A stretch of DNA of 64,000 bases from Ailurus styani (taxonomy: Eukaryota > Chordata > Mammalia > Carnivora > Ailuridae), in assembly GCA_002007465.1 (NCBI GenBank), contig LNAC01000763.1:587898-651897 (forward strand), written 5' to 3'. The first letter of the stretch is position 1. Every line of letters starts with the position of its first letter. Below the pieces are notes generated by a model. It did not search any database. It was given only the letters and a program-made list of their open reading frames with translations, and was not told the origin of the DNA. This document shows, in pieces, positions 38,704 through 61,715 of this stretch. Made by a program: the position numbers and the translations under genes.

Positions 38704-38909
38704 GGGTGAGAGGGAGATGAAGACTTTTGTCTTCAGATTCCAGGTGTTGTTAGTGGGGAGATCAGAAAGTGCTGTGGGTGAGAGGGAGATTTAAGATTCC
38801 AGATGTTGTTAGTGGGGAGATCAGAAAGTGCTGTGGGTGAGAGGGAGATGAAGACTTTTGTCTTCAGATTCCAGGTGTTGTTAGTGGGGAGTTCAGAAAG
38901 TGCTGTGGG
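38704..38909 (+). repeat. Three-copy minisatellite just 3' of the KIR pseudogene
   Basis: Units at 38704-38776, 38777-38836 and 38837-38909 share 'gggtgagagggagat', then 'agattccaggtgttgttagt' and 'cagaaagtgctgtg'. The middle unit lacks 13 bp ('gaagacttttgtc' region), so lengths are about 73, 60 and 73. The array lies about 70 bp past the KIR stop codon, where the 3' UTR would be. Confidence 0.92.
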
Positions 38910-38978
38910 ATCCGTGGAGAGCCTCCTCAGGGTTTTCCTGTTTGTCCTTGGGGCATAGGATTCATGCCTTGATTGGTC

Positions 38979-44923
<5,945 letters not shown>

Positions 44924-46377
44924 GGTGCTGCTTCTGCTGAACGGTGACCCAACAGGGTTGACAAGTACACAGAATGTCGGAAATGGGCCCAGCTCATGCT
45001 CATAAGCTGACCACAGTGAGGAAAGGTGACGCAAAGAGGCTCTTCTTACTCTGCACGTAGGTGGGTGTGGGGGCTCAGCTGAGGGTAGAATCAGGCTTCC
45101 CGGAAATTATTTAGACTGGACCTGTCTTGTCACATCATTTACTATGGTCAGACTTGAAGCACATCTCAGACACAAGCTCTCATACTCAGAATGATGAAAG
45201 GATAGTAGTTTTTTTTTTAAATCTAAGCTTCAAAACCATATGTAACATGCAACATATCTAGTAAATACTATGATAAAAAGAATTATAATGTATAAATCAA
45301 AATGATTTTTGAAGCTGATATTTCTGGTACTGAGCCCATATTTGTTAAAAATTATTTAATTTCCCTTTTGAAGGATCATACAGTTATTTAGAATCATAGA
45401 ATTTCACTTTATAATATAACAAAGAACAATGCAGGTAAATTCTGGATCTTACGGTTTTACCTGAAATTCATCTTATGACCCAGAAATCCAAACTCAGAGA
45501 TTCATCTGTCTGTGTCTATCTGTATATATCTCTCTCAATTTTATATAAATATAAATATCTATTAATGTAATGCTATGGGAAATTCGCTTTCTAACAGCCA
45601 ATTAAGAATGTCAAAAACCCAAAACAGCAACACCCTCCAACTTAAAATAAGAAGATTGCGATGACCACATAACAATCCACCTACATATTTTGCCCTTATC
45701 CCAGCTCCTTCTTTACCCCCTTGTCTTGAAATTTGTAGGAAATTTTCTACTATGCATTGTAAATAGAGTAAATATAGGCATTTATCTCTCCTTGTAAAAT
45801 ATGCAATTGTAATAAATGTAAAATATGTTTGTACACATACATACATGTATGCACCCACATATACAGTTGTTTCGAGTTTTTAAAAAATTATCAGCTTTTG
45901 CACCTTTTTCAGTTAGCCAACATATAGTGCATCACTAGTTTTTATGTAGTGTTCAACGATTCATTAGTTGTGTATAACGCCCAGTGCTCATCACAACGTG
46001 TGCCCTCTTTCATGTACTTCGGTTTATATTGCTATGATATACACATATCAATCTTTTATAGCTCCATTTCATTGTTTTGGACTGCAATATAACATTTCTT
46101 GCATGAATATATCAACATGTATTTATCCATTCTCATTATTATAGGTATCTGGCTACCATGCATATCTGGAAAATACAGATACTTTAACAATAGTATTCTT
46201 GTCCATGAACATGGGGCATCTTTTCATTTGTCTGTATCTTCTTCATTTTTTTTCATCAAAAGTCTTATAGCTTTCAGGATATAGCTTTCACCTCTTTGGT
46301 TCAATTTATTCCCAGATATTTTATTATTAACATTATTGTAAATGAAATTGCTTTCTTCCCCCCTCACATCAATTTAG
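44924..46377. other. Upstream of KIR; AT-rich, L1 tail
   Basis: The region right of KIR exon 1 would hold its promoter, but I cannot point to a specific site. About 45895-46010 is a reversed L1 3' end ('ttagccaacatatagtgcatcac', 'cgcccagtgctcatcacaac'). The rest is AT-rich with no recognised gene. Confidence 0.55.
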
Positions 46378-46806
46378 CTTTTATTGTATCTTTAAAATAT
46401 CACAAATATTGTGTTATGTTAGTCACTAACATAACACGACAAAAATAACAATGAAAAAATAAAATATCACAAATAAGTCTGAAAAATCATTTTGCTGTTT
46501 CTGTAGCTGGACAACGTAGATCTTGTTCACCAGCCTGCTGAGCTGTTCCTTTTTCAGAAATATAGATGTCATCCAAAAATTTTTTGGTAATCCTTATTTT
46601 TAACTGTTCTGGCTTGCTGAATGAAAGCAGCTGAATTTGATGCAAGTTCAATGTCATTTCCTTCAAGAATTAACTCATCTTTCTGGGCTTGGGATACTGA
46701 ACAAGCAACCCTTGGTCTCCCCCAAACCCTGCAGATGTATTTTTCACCCAGGAAATTTTGGATTTTGATAGGAAAACCATTCTCCCAAATAACAACGGTA
46801 TTGCTA
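46378..46806 (-). pseudogene. RPL9: RPL9 processed pseudogene, 5'-truncated
   Basis: The minus strand encodes the C-terminal half of ribosomal protein L9: '[13 protein letters not shown]', '[19 protein letters not shown]', '[17 protein letters not shown]', then, after a stop/frameshift, 'DIYISEKGTAQQAGE'. The native stop is replaced by CAA, and 3' UTR-like sequence follows down to a 'tttatt' (AATAAA on the minus strand) near 46379. There are no introns, so it is a retrocopy. It lacks roughly the first half of the protein. A 52-bp insert at 46409-46460, flanked by 15-bp direct repeats, interrupts the 3' UTR part. Confidence 0.9.
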
Positions 46807-48289
46807 ATCCTGCTGAGGTTTATGAGCTAATGAACTAAATTGTTTGTTGCACATAAAACGAAGCTGCATGTCACCTTGTTATCTGAAGGGTAGGGAACAG
46901 CATACAGAGATTTGTCTATGGGGCTACTGTGATACTCAGTAGCACCGTGACCCAGGTCTGGTCCCTATGGTACATGAGGTCACAGGGGGTAGATGGGCTT
47001 CATATGGGGACTCAGACCCCTGACCTGACCTGGCCCTGACATGACCTGAATACGCCCAAGTCATTGCTTGGAGACTGCTGTCTTATTCTGGGATCTCATA
47101 GAGCCTGGTTTTCCTGGAGCTCAGAGCATTCCTCTTTTTGCAAGTGTGGAGGATCATATTCTCATTGCCATGGAAAAGGGTCAGCCTACCTAGGAACCTT
47201 GTGCATGGTGAGCCCTGGAGGAAATGGGGGTCTTTCTTCAAGGACCCTGCTTTTCTCTCTCTCCAGAAGTAAGGGAAGGAACTATTAGCTGTGGGACATC
47301 AATTATTCCAGGGACTGTCACTAGAGGTAATACTTTCTCTGCCACCCAAACGTCATTTCCACTTTTCAATACAACACTAAGGTCAGGGGGTGCTGTATCT
47401 GTTTTCAAGGTCAAGCCCCTAGTAAGTTTCCATCTGGGAATGGAGCGGAGAGAACCCTGACCCTGGATCCCAACACCCTTGCACACAGCTTTCTGCCCTG
47501 AACTCTCAGAGACTGGGGATGGGACAGACCAGGAATGAGCTGGAAGTAAGGTTGCTGCCAGCTGCTTAGGACAATGGTCTGGTAGGACAGATGGCGAGGC
47601 AATGAGGAGGAACGGATAGATTCTTGGAGACAGACTTATATATAGCTCAGGCATTTGTATGGTTTACCACCATAATGGTAAACATTATGGGGAACTTTCC
47701 CTCCCATTATTTATGGGGTTGAAGTTAGTCATGCTTACAACATGACTGGTCTCTTCGTGAACATTATATATGTGACCGGTTAATCCTATATGCCCACTTC
47801 TTGACATTTGCTTTCATGTACATGATATGGAGGATGAAATTGATCTGTATGCCACTGGTGGCTTCAGTTTGTGCCTTTTCAACCTTAAAACATCCCATTC
47901 CACGTTTGCTGTAAATACTAATTCAGTGTGAGATCGAGCTCTATGGTTTGTGTCTACACGGAGCAGCACACTTGTCAGTATTCTCCTGCAGGTGCCACCA
48001 CGCATAGACCCACGGTTTCCTCTAAGGAGGTATGGAGTCATGGGGCAGAGCTGCGTCCCTTGCTTTCCCCAGGTGATTCTGATCTGCTGCCCAACTTGTC
48101 TGGAGCAATTTATACTGCTACCAGTAATGGACTGGGATTCTAAGTACACAGTATTTTCAACAACGATGGATTTTGCCATTGTGTTCTCTTGCCTCTCTTG
48201 TGGATGCAGTAGGATTTGTGCGTCACAATTTCCCTGAAACTGTGGCATTACACTGAGCTGGAAAATACCAGGATGTTTACAATACAAGG
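46807..48289. other. Intergenic between KIR and LILRA, nothing recognised
   Basis: Open frames of 138 codons (47238-47654, minus) and 157 codons (47814-48287, minus) exist, but I recognise no family and see no supporting splice signals. I do not call a gene here. Confidence 0.45.
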
Positions 48290-48477
48290 AGGCATAAGCA
48301 TGTCGGGGTCACCAGTGAGGTGAGCCCTCAGCTGGATCACACTCACTTGTGAAAGACGGTGTATCCATGACTCCCACCTGGCACACAGTGCATGCACGTG
48401 GCTCACTGATGCTGGTCATGACGGGCGTGTTTACACCAAAGAAATGGGCAAATGTCACAGATCAAAACTTTTTTTAA

Positions 48478-48490
48478 AAATTTATTTCTT
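48478..48490 (-). promoter_or_regulatory. Candidate LILRA polyadenylation signal
   Basis: 'atttatttc' on the plus strand reads 'gaaataaat' on the minus strand, giving AATAAA about 620 bp past the LILRA stop codon. It falls in the segment shared with the LILR pseudogene. Inference only. Confidence 0.4.
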
Positions 48491-49107
48491 GGAGCCAGTG
48501 TAGCAGCTCCCCACCTGGCTTCCCTCAAACACCCCTGAGCTCACTCACACTGATGGTATTTCTGGAAGATTCCACCAGGTGTCATCGCGTGAGGACAGAA
48601 GGGCTCCAGGAGCCCAGAGAGGGTTTAGGGAATGGTTTCAGATCCATCTGTTCCAAAGTGACCTGATTTTCACCCATGTATTTACTTATGAAAACGGAGT
48701 TGGTGTTTTGGGCTGAAGGGATGGAGGTCAAGAGTGCACGTCAGGGAAGGTGGACATGGGAGGACAGGAAAATGTATGCACGAAAGGGGACCGGAGCTGC
48801 CGCTGGAGGGAGGTACGAGCCAACCCCGCTGTGTGGGGCGAACCCTCACGTCACGGGGATGAGGAAAGGCAGGGGGCAGTCACGGATGTCCGGCAATGCA
48901 GGAGGGAAACATCACAGGGCACGGGGGACGAGTCCTGGACGGGGAGCAGCCCAGACATGTCCTGGCACCTGGACCATGTTCCCCGTGATGTTCTCAGCAG
49001 ACGATGAGCCAGCATGAGCTGTGGGCTTTCTTCCAGATCCCTCTGGGCACGCGGGATTCCTGTGCACGGCGCTGCCCAGGGAGTGGTGGGTTTGCTCCCC
49101 CTTGTGT

Positions 49108-54540
<5,433 letters not shown>

Positions 54541-57059
54541 GGTGTCTCCTCTGTCTGGTCCCGGCTGTGCAAATGGAGGGCCCTCTGTGACCTCAGGACA
54601 GACAGACACACAGGGTGTGGGGACTCGGAGGCCAGTCCTACCTGTCACAGAGTAGTCACGTCAGCAGCCCCACAGGAAGGGGAACAGCCCCTCCCCAGGG
54701 CCCAGCCTGGGTCTGACATCCATGACGGTGCAGAGAGTGGACCCTGAGGCTTCCTGAGATGCCCCATCCAGGTGAGGAAACTGGGGCAGGTCCTTCCCTC
54801 CCAGAGCCTCCCCTGTGAGGTCTCCTTCCTCCTCAGCACCTCCCTGGGGTCCTCACAATGGACGGGTCCCCATATCAGCATAGGTACTCTTGTGATGTCT
54901 CTGAATGGCTCAATCAATGTTATGGTGGCAATGAGCCCAGAGGAGAAATACAGGCAAATAGGGAAGGAAACCCAACCCCTCTCCTGGCCCCAGAGTGTAG
55001 GCTCTCTTTCTGCCCCAGCCTCCAAGGACTTCTCTATTTTCCTGTGACACAGTCCACACCCCATTTATGTCAACAGGTCTGTGTGAGTCCCTCCTAGGTC
55101 CCCGGTGCCCCTTGTTCCAGGGGCAGTGACCTCCTCCCCACCCTGGGGTCTTCCCTGTGAGCTGTAGGGAACAGTACTTGGGTGAGTGCTCTGATATGGG
55201 AGACAAAGCGATTCTCATGGTAACACTACTCCATTGTCCACTGCCCGGGTGACCTCAAGCACAGTGACCTAGTCTGTAAGATCCTGTCCTGACCCTACTC
55301 CTCAGAGTGGTTGTGGGGTCAGTGGGACCTGGAATGTGGGTGGGATCAGTCTTGTTAGATTCCTGACCTGATTAAGAGGGGTGTGGTTAAGACCGAAGAG
55401 GTCCATGTGTCAGACCCCACAGTGAAGGTGGACCAGTGGTGCACCCCCTCGAAACTCCCCATGTGCTCTCACACTGAGAGACAAACATAAGAGACTCCTA
55501 ATCTCACAAAACAAACTGAGGGTTACTGGGAGTGGGAGGGTAGGGGTAGGGTGGATGGTTATGGACATTGGGGAGGGTTTGTGCTGTGGTGAGTGCTGTG
55601 AAAGGTGTAAGCCTGATGACTCACAGACCTGTACCCCTGGGGCAAGTAATAATAATTGAAAAATTTGCTTTAAAAAAACAAATGCTATTTATAACGTTGC
55701 TGAGATTGTTGACAACAGCCTATTTCAGGAAAGAGAAACAAATATTGTGGAATTGAGAGGGACTTCAATAGAACAGAGGCCAGAGCTGAGTGACCACCAG
55801 TGCCTGGGGTCAAGCTGGGGGTCATTAAATTTAGATTAAATTAAATTAAATCCAGACAGGAGACCTGGTCTTCACAGGCATGAAGGGCATACAGTTTCTG
55901 GCTGACCGTGGAAGCAGCATGACCCTTCCGCTATGTGTGGGGTGGGCACTGGCCTGTCTATGCCTACTGACCCAGCCCAGAGGTCAGCACTGAGCCACGT
56001 CCCCTCTGTGTGCATGTGTGGAAGAGTTCCATCCAGTGGAGCCCTGCACGGCCATCTGTCCACGTGTCAGGGGGCAGATCCCATGGGAACCATCCCTGCC
56101 AGACACATCCCTGCCCAGATTCTGTGTTGGGAGAGGGGATGCCAGAGGTCAGCGGGGCTGCTACCATCCACATTTTACAGTTCTGAGCTTCAGGATAGCC
56201 CTGGGAGCAAGTGTCTGTTGAACTCAGGGGTGTGGGAGGTGAGTGTCCAACAGGGATGGACATCAGGGAGTGACCCCAATGTGAGAAGGAGTGCTATGGA
56301 AGACTGTGTGCAGAGTCATCAATCATAGTGCAGAACATGGGAAACTCATTTTACTTTAAGCATGTGAAATATTGAAAAAGCGAATATTGGATTTGTGAAG
56401 CAATAGCAGAGATTATATTATGGAAGAAGATAGAAATTGGAAATGAATGAGTCAAATACTCTGGAGGCAAAAAAAAAACTTAGCCAATGTATAGGACTAT
56501 ATATTGGCTAACTGAACATAATAAAAAAATAGATAAATAAATAAATCCTTGATATAACAGAATTCAACTACTTGTTTCATCCATGAGAAGACAGCTGAAG
56601 AGCAAAATGTGAAAGTGGAAGACAATGCTGAGGACACTTTGTCGGATGCAAAACAGACAGACTGAAATGAGAGCATGCAGGTATCTGGGGAACAGGAAGG
56701 ACGGTGGGTACTGTGAGTTCTGGAAGGAGAGCCGTGAGGAGGGTGTCAGGCAACAGTCCCAGCGGCCAATAGGCAGGGGTTTTACAGATGGAGACAGAAC
56801 AGGCAGGTTCTGGTGTTCATTGAAGTGTCCAAGAAATCTCTGTCTCCATATCTCATGGTGGAGTGAAGGAAGTTGATGGAAGCTGGCTTTTGAGCAGAAG
56901 AAAAATGCAGAGAGATTTGGGGAAAACACCTGTCAGGAATGATAAGTGAGGAATGTTTACTCAGACATGGGATCGTGAAGGGACAATGGTGAAAGGGTCA
57001 GCGGGGCCCACATCCCCAAGTCTGAGGAGACTCTGGGTGCCAAAAGAAGGGGCACATTG
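54541..57059. other. Upstream of LILRA, L1 tails, no gene
   Basis: The first few hundred bases should contain the LILRA promoter, but no specific motif stands out. 55480-55665 is a plus-strand L1 3' UTR segment ('agactcctaatctcacaaaac', 'tgatgactcacagacctgtacc'). 56480-56545 has a short L1-like tail with an A-rich end. Nothing else is recognised. Confidence 0.55.
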
Positions 57060-57410
57060 GTGAGTGAGTCACTGAAGTGTCTAACTCTTGGTTTTGGTTC
57101 AGATCATGATCTCAGTGACTTGAGATTGAGCCCTGTGTCGGTGAACATGCTCAGAGGTGAGTCGGCTTAAGACTCTTTCCCTCTCCCTCTGCTTCACCAT
57201 CATCCCCTTCCCCTACTCTCTGTCTCTCTCAAATAAAGAAAATAAATGTTTAAAATAGAAGGAGGGGCCCCTGGGTGGCTCAGTCAGGTAAACATCTGAC
57301 TCTTGATCTTGGCTCAGGTCTTGATCTCAGGTTTGTGTTACAGGCCCTGTGTTGGGCTCCATGCTATGCCTGGAGCCTACTTAGAAAAGAAAGAGGAAAA
57401 AATAGAACAG
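57060..57410 (+). repeat. Two CAN-SINE copies in tandem
   Basis: An older plus-strand copy lies at about 57062-57258 ('gatcatgatctcagtgacttgag', ending 'caaataaagaaaataaatg'). A second copy starts at 57268 ('ggcccctgggtggctcagtcagg'), lacks the CT-rich 3' part and ends near 57410. 'agaaggagg' flanks the second copy as a target-site duplication. Confidence 0.85.
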
Positions 57411-57419
57411 AAGGAGGCA

Positions 57420-58863
57420 TACGTGCATGTTGGGGTCACCAGTGAGGCGTGCCGGTAGCTGGTTCACTCTCACATGTGAAAGACAGGTATCCCTGACTCC
57501 CACCTGGGCACACAGTGCATTCATGGAGGTCCTTGATGTTGGCCATGATGGGCGTGTTTACACCAAAGAAAAGGCCAAATGCCATGAAGGACAGTTTTTT
57601 AAAAACCGAGTATTTCTTAGAGCCAGTGTAGCAGCTCACCATGAGACTGTCACTTCAAACACCCCTGAGTTCCCTCAAACTGATGATATTTCTGGAAAAC
57701 TCTACCAGGTATCATGGGATGAGCAGAGAAGAGCTCTGAGTCCAGCGAGGGTGGTCTTCCATCGTATGTTTCCAGGTAGACCCTATTTTTACTCCATCTA
57801 TTCAGTGATTCAAAACCAGATTTTGTGTTCTATAAGGAACAGTAGTATACTTCAAAGGGTGTGGTTAATAAAAATGAAGGAGAATGTGTGTATATGTAAT
57901 ATATAAATAATATAATTTTATTATAATTATATACTATTATATTATAATTATATACTATATTAATAATATAGTATATAATTATATATATTTATATAGATAT
58001 AGATATATAAATAAAAGTGGACCAGCCTGTGAAGGTGTGTGTAGGTGTGGGCCCACACCTGCGACATGAATGTAGTCTCACGTCACAGGAGTGAGAAAGG
58101 CAGGAACCAGTCAGGGACAATCAATGTTGGTAGGGAGGAAATTACCGGCTTAACTGCACAGAAGTCCTCCACAAGCAAGAAATATTCTTTACATGTGAAC
58201 CATTTTTACTCCTCTGGACATTCTCAACACACAGTTCCCTCATTGTAATGCTCCAGATTTTCTTCCAGAATTTACTCCACTCAGTGGTGAGGATCTACCT
58301 TGCTGAACGGTCAGACTTCTCTCTCTTAGATTTATCTCCTGGCTGCATCTTGGGGAGGGGACCAACTCCCGCTCTTACCTGTCACCACCAGGGGCAGGTA
58401 GTCACTCCACTGTGACCAGTTCCTCCCGCTCTGATATGCTCACTGGTATCATCCTGCGCTGTGTGAGCTCATGGATGCCAAGGACAAACTGGACTTATTG
58501 CTGGAATCCTGTGAGTTCTTCATGAACCAGGGTTCACTGACCCTCTATACAGAGAGTAGATGTCAGCCTGCAGAGACGCCTGACGCCAGATGGTCACAGG
58601 GGTCCCCTTGGTGACCATGGGGCCGGGATCAGCCCAGATGGAGGGTTTGGGGAGGCCTCCTGAAAAAGGAATCAGGTGGAGAGTTGCAAGATTGCCCTTC
58701 TCTTCTCATTTTCCCACGTGTAACCCCAAGGCCTCTCCCACACTGGTCACTATCAGCCCTGACCCTCTGTGCCCCCGGCTGCCCAGTGGGATTGTTGGGC
58801 TGAAGCAGGATTTCTGCGGAGGGCTCACCCACCTGTGCCCAGTCCCACGGGGCCTGACACATC
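57420..58863 (-). pseudogene. LILR pseudogene collapsed to signal exon, D1 and 3' end
   Basis: 57420-58360 is homologous to the 3' flank of the intact LILRA (48290-49107). At about 58340-58360 the minus strand still encodes the end of a LILR membrane exon ('DAARR' then stop). About 20 bp away, the donor and end of a D1-type Ig exon begin (58659-58379: 'LPKPSIWADPGPMV', 'GTPVTIWRQASLQADIYSL', 'WSQWSDYLPLVVT'). Exon 2 of the leader is at about 58863-58829. So D2-D4, the stem and most of the membrane exon are missing. D1 itself is dead: the first cysteine is Arg, there is a frameshift, and two TGA codons fall where 'R' and 'C' of the usual 'GRYQCAY' stretch should be. I see no first leader exon. 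Confidence 0.88.
57895..58016. repeat. AT-rich low-complexity, partly palindromic
   Basis: About 120 bp almost purely A/T with repeats of 'ataattatatacta' and reverse-complementary stretches. It lies inside the 3' flank of the LILR pseudogene; the matching region of the intact LILRA lacks it. Confidence 0.9.
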
Positions 58864-58864
58864 C

Positions 58865-59665
58865 TGAAAGTGTCCTTAGATACAATACATATAACAACTA
58901 CAATGTAAAAGGGGTGAGGATAAAGTCATTTAGATGTTTTAAGGTTCCTACATTTCACTTGAAGAGGTAAAATACTAATTCTAACTTGACTGTGTTAAGT
59001 TAGGTATGCATATGATAATATCTAGACTACCACTTAAACAGCACCCAAGAGGCAGAGTTAAAATCCCCCTAGGGATATTAAATTGGAATCCTAAAAATAT
59101 TTCTTAAAGCCAAGAAAAGGCAGATAATGGAAATAGTAGAATAAACAAAAGAGGGGAGAAGCAAAAGTAAAATGGTGATCTAATAACAACCTCACCAGTA
59201 TTTACATTATATGTAAGCGGTCTAAACACAACACTTAAAAGACGAAGATTGTAAGATGGCTTTAAGAAAAACAACTATAAGCAAGACTCTACTCTGTGCA
59301 TCTATAGAAATTAACTTCAAATATAATGATATAAATAGGTTAAAAGTAAGAGAATGAACAATGTGGATGAACCTCAAAAACACCATGCTTAGTAAAAAAA
59401 TATGTGACACAAAGGTCACATATTGTGTGATTCCATTTATATGACCTGAATAGACAAACTCAAGAGACAGGAATTGGAGCGGCGATTGACAGGGGCTGGT
59501 GGCAAAGGTACATGTGCAAAGGTACAAGGTAATTATGTAATGGGGAGGGACTTTCCGTTGGGATATTAAGAATGTTCTAGAAATGGATGGTGATGTTTGT
59601 CTAACTTGGTAATGTACTCATGCCACTGAATTATATATCTTGGTAATGGTTAAAATGGTAAATTT
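58865..59665. other. Intergenic, no gene recognised
   Basis: AT-rich sequence. 59340-59660 has motifs of an old L1 3' region ('gtgtgattccatttatatgacc', 'gaattatatatcttggtaatgg'). No exon. Confidence 0.5.
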
Positions 59666-59873
59666 TGGGCACCTGGGTGGCTCAGTGGGTTAAAGCCTCT
59701 GCCTTCGGCTCAGGTCATGATCCCAGGGTCCTGGGATCGAGGCCCGCATCGGGCTCCCTGCTCAGCAGGGAGCCTGCTTCCTCCTCTCTCTCTGCCTGCC
59801 TCTCTGCCTACTTGTGATCTCTCTCTCTCTGTCAAATAAATAAAATCTTAAAAAAAAAGATTAAAAAAAATTT
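59666..59873 (+). repeat. CAN-SINE, full length
   Basis: Complete from 'gggcacctgggtggctcagtgg' through 'ctctgcctgcctctctgcctac' to the A-rich tail. The target-site duplication is 'aaatggtaaatttt' on both sides. This copy is the best-preserved source for judging which carnivore subfamily is present. Confidence 0.95.
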
Positions 59874-60229
59874 TAAATGGTAAATTTTATGTTCTGTATA
59901 TTCAACCACATTAAAAATGTAGGAGAAAGAAAAATGTACTACACAAACACTAATCCAAAGAATATTTAAGCCATTGACTTTGCTTCCAGGTGCTGCTGTT
60001 ACAAATGACCACAAACCTGGTCTCTTAAAACAACATAAATATATCATCTTACAATTCTGGAGGTCAGAAGTACTAATGCAGTCTAACAGGTATAAAGTCA
60101 AGGAATAGGGAAACGTTCACTTACTTCATCTTCATTCCGAGCCAGATTGTGAATGCAATTGACTTCTAAATATTGACTATATATGCAGTACATCTGGAAA
60201 ACTCCTCTTCCATTTGGGTAATACATCTT

Positions 60230-61365
60230 TATATTATTTTTTATTTTATTTATTTTTTCATTTATTTTTCAATTTAAATTCAATTAGCCAAGGTATAGTA
60301 CATCATTAGTTTTTTATACAACATTCAGTGATTCATTAGTTATGCACAAAGCTGTGCAATTTTGGAGCAATACAAGTATTATTCTATCCATTTCAGTGCT
60401 TATTGCTTTGTTTTGCTTCATTTAATTAGTTGGTACCTCCAACTAAATGAATTGAATGCTGTGCTGAATACAAATGGTCAAAAGAAACATACTTGGATCA
60501 TTCCCCATCACAGAGAGGACTTCAAGCTCTCACTTTCATATATATATACATACATATATATGTATATATATATATTTAAATTATGTCACATTAGTCACCA
60601 TAGAGTACTTCATTAGTTGTTGATGTGTTGTTCCATGATTCATTGTTTGCATATAACACCCAGTGCTCATCAAAACACATGCCTCCTCAATACCCACCAC
60701 CAGGCTCACGCATCCCCCCACCCCCTTCCCTCTGAAACCCTCAGTTTGTTTCCCGGAGTCCAGAGTCTTTCATGGTTTGTCTCCCCCTCTGATCCCCCAC
60801 TTCGTTTTTCCCTTCCTTCTCCTAATGTCCTCCATGCTATTCCTTATGTTCCACATATAAGTGAAACCACATGAAAATTGAGTTTCTCTGCTTGACTTAC
60901 TTCACTGAGCATAATCCCCTCCAGTTCCATCCATGTCAGTGTAAATGGTGGGTATTCATCCTTTCTGATGGCTGAGTAATAGTCCATTGTGTATATAGAC
61001 CACATCTTCTTTATCCATTCACCTNCCATATCTTCTTTATCCACTCACCTGTTGAAGGGCATCTCAGCTCCTTCCTCAGTTTGGCTATTGTGGATATTGC
61101 TTCTAGGAACATGGGGGCGCATGTGACNAGGGCATCTCAGCTCCTTCCTCAGTTTGGCTATTGTGGATATTGCTTCTAGGAACATGGGGGTGCATGTCAC
61201 CCTTCTTTTCACTACATCTGTATCTTAGGGGTAAATACCCAGGAGTACAATTGCTGGGTCATAGGGTAGCTCTATTTTTAACTTTTTGAGGAACCCTCAT
61301 ACTGTTTTCCAAAGTGGCTACACCAGCTTGCATCCCCACCAACAGTGTAAGAGGGTTCCCACCTT
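60230..61365 (-). repeat. L1 3' end and ORF2 fragment with two single-N joins
   Basis: 60230-60360 is a reversed L1 tail. From about 60575 a second reversed L1 runs from the 3' end ('tagtcaccatagagtacttc') through the 3' UTR to ORF2 ('actcagccatcag' complement, 'ccaaagtggctacaccagc'). Single N at 61025 and 61128 are each flanked by direct repeats. A TA/CATA-rich microsatellite lies at 60539-60577. Confidence 0.9.
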
Positions 61366-61527
61366 AAAAGATGATGTCCAGGTACTGATTGCTAACCATG
61401 CCTTCATAAATTGTAGAAAGCACCTTCTTATTGCTGATGAGTTTTTATTTTCTTTATGAATTGTTTGGTGTGTTTTATCAAAAGCTTTGTCTGCATCTGT
61501 TGAAATTATTTCTTAATTTTAATTTTA

Positions 61528-61715
61528 ATTTTATTTATTTTTTTAAGATTTTATTTATGTATTTGACAGAGAGATCACAAGTAGGCAGAGAGAGAGGAGG
61601 AAGCAGGCTCCCCGCTGAGCAGAGAGCCCGATGTGGGCCTCGATCCCAGGACCCTGAGATCATGACCTGAGCCGAAGGCAGAGGCTTTAAACCACTGAGC
61701 CACCCAGGCGCCCTA
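61528..61715 (-). repeat. CAN-SINE, reversed
   Basis: It runs from 'aagattttatttatgtatttgacag' to 'gagccacccaggcgccc', with 'atttcttaatttt' flanking both sides as a target-site duplication. Confidence 0.94.

Noticed and set aside
47238..48287. Possible endogenous retroviral remnant
   Set aside because: I looked for LTRs, a primer-binding site, and gag, pol or env motifs and found none that would support it.
59666..59740. tRNA-like A and B box sequence
   Set aside because: It is the tRNA-derived head of a CAN-SINE with a SINE body, A-rich tail and target-site duplication, not a tRNA gene.
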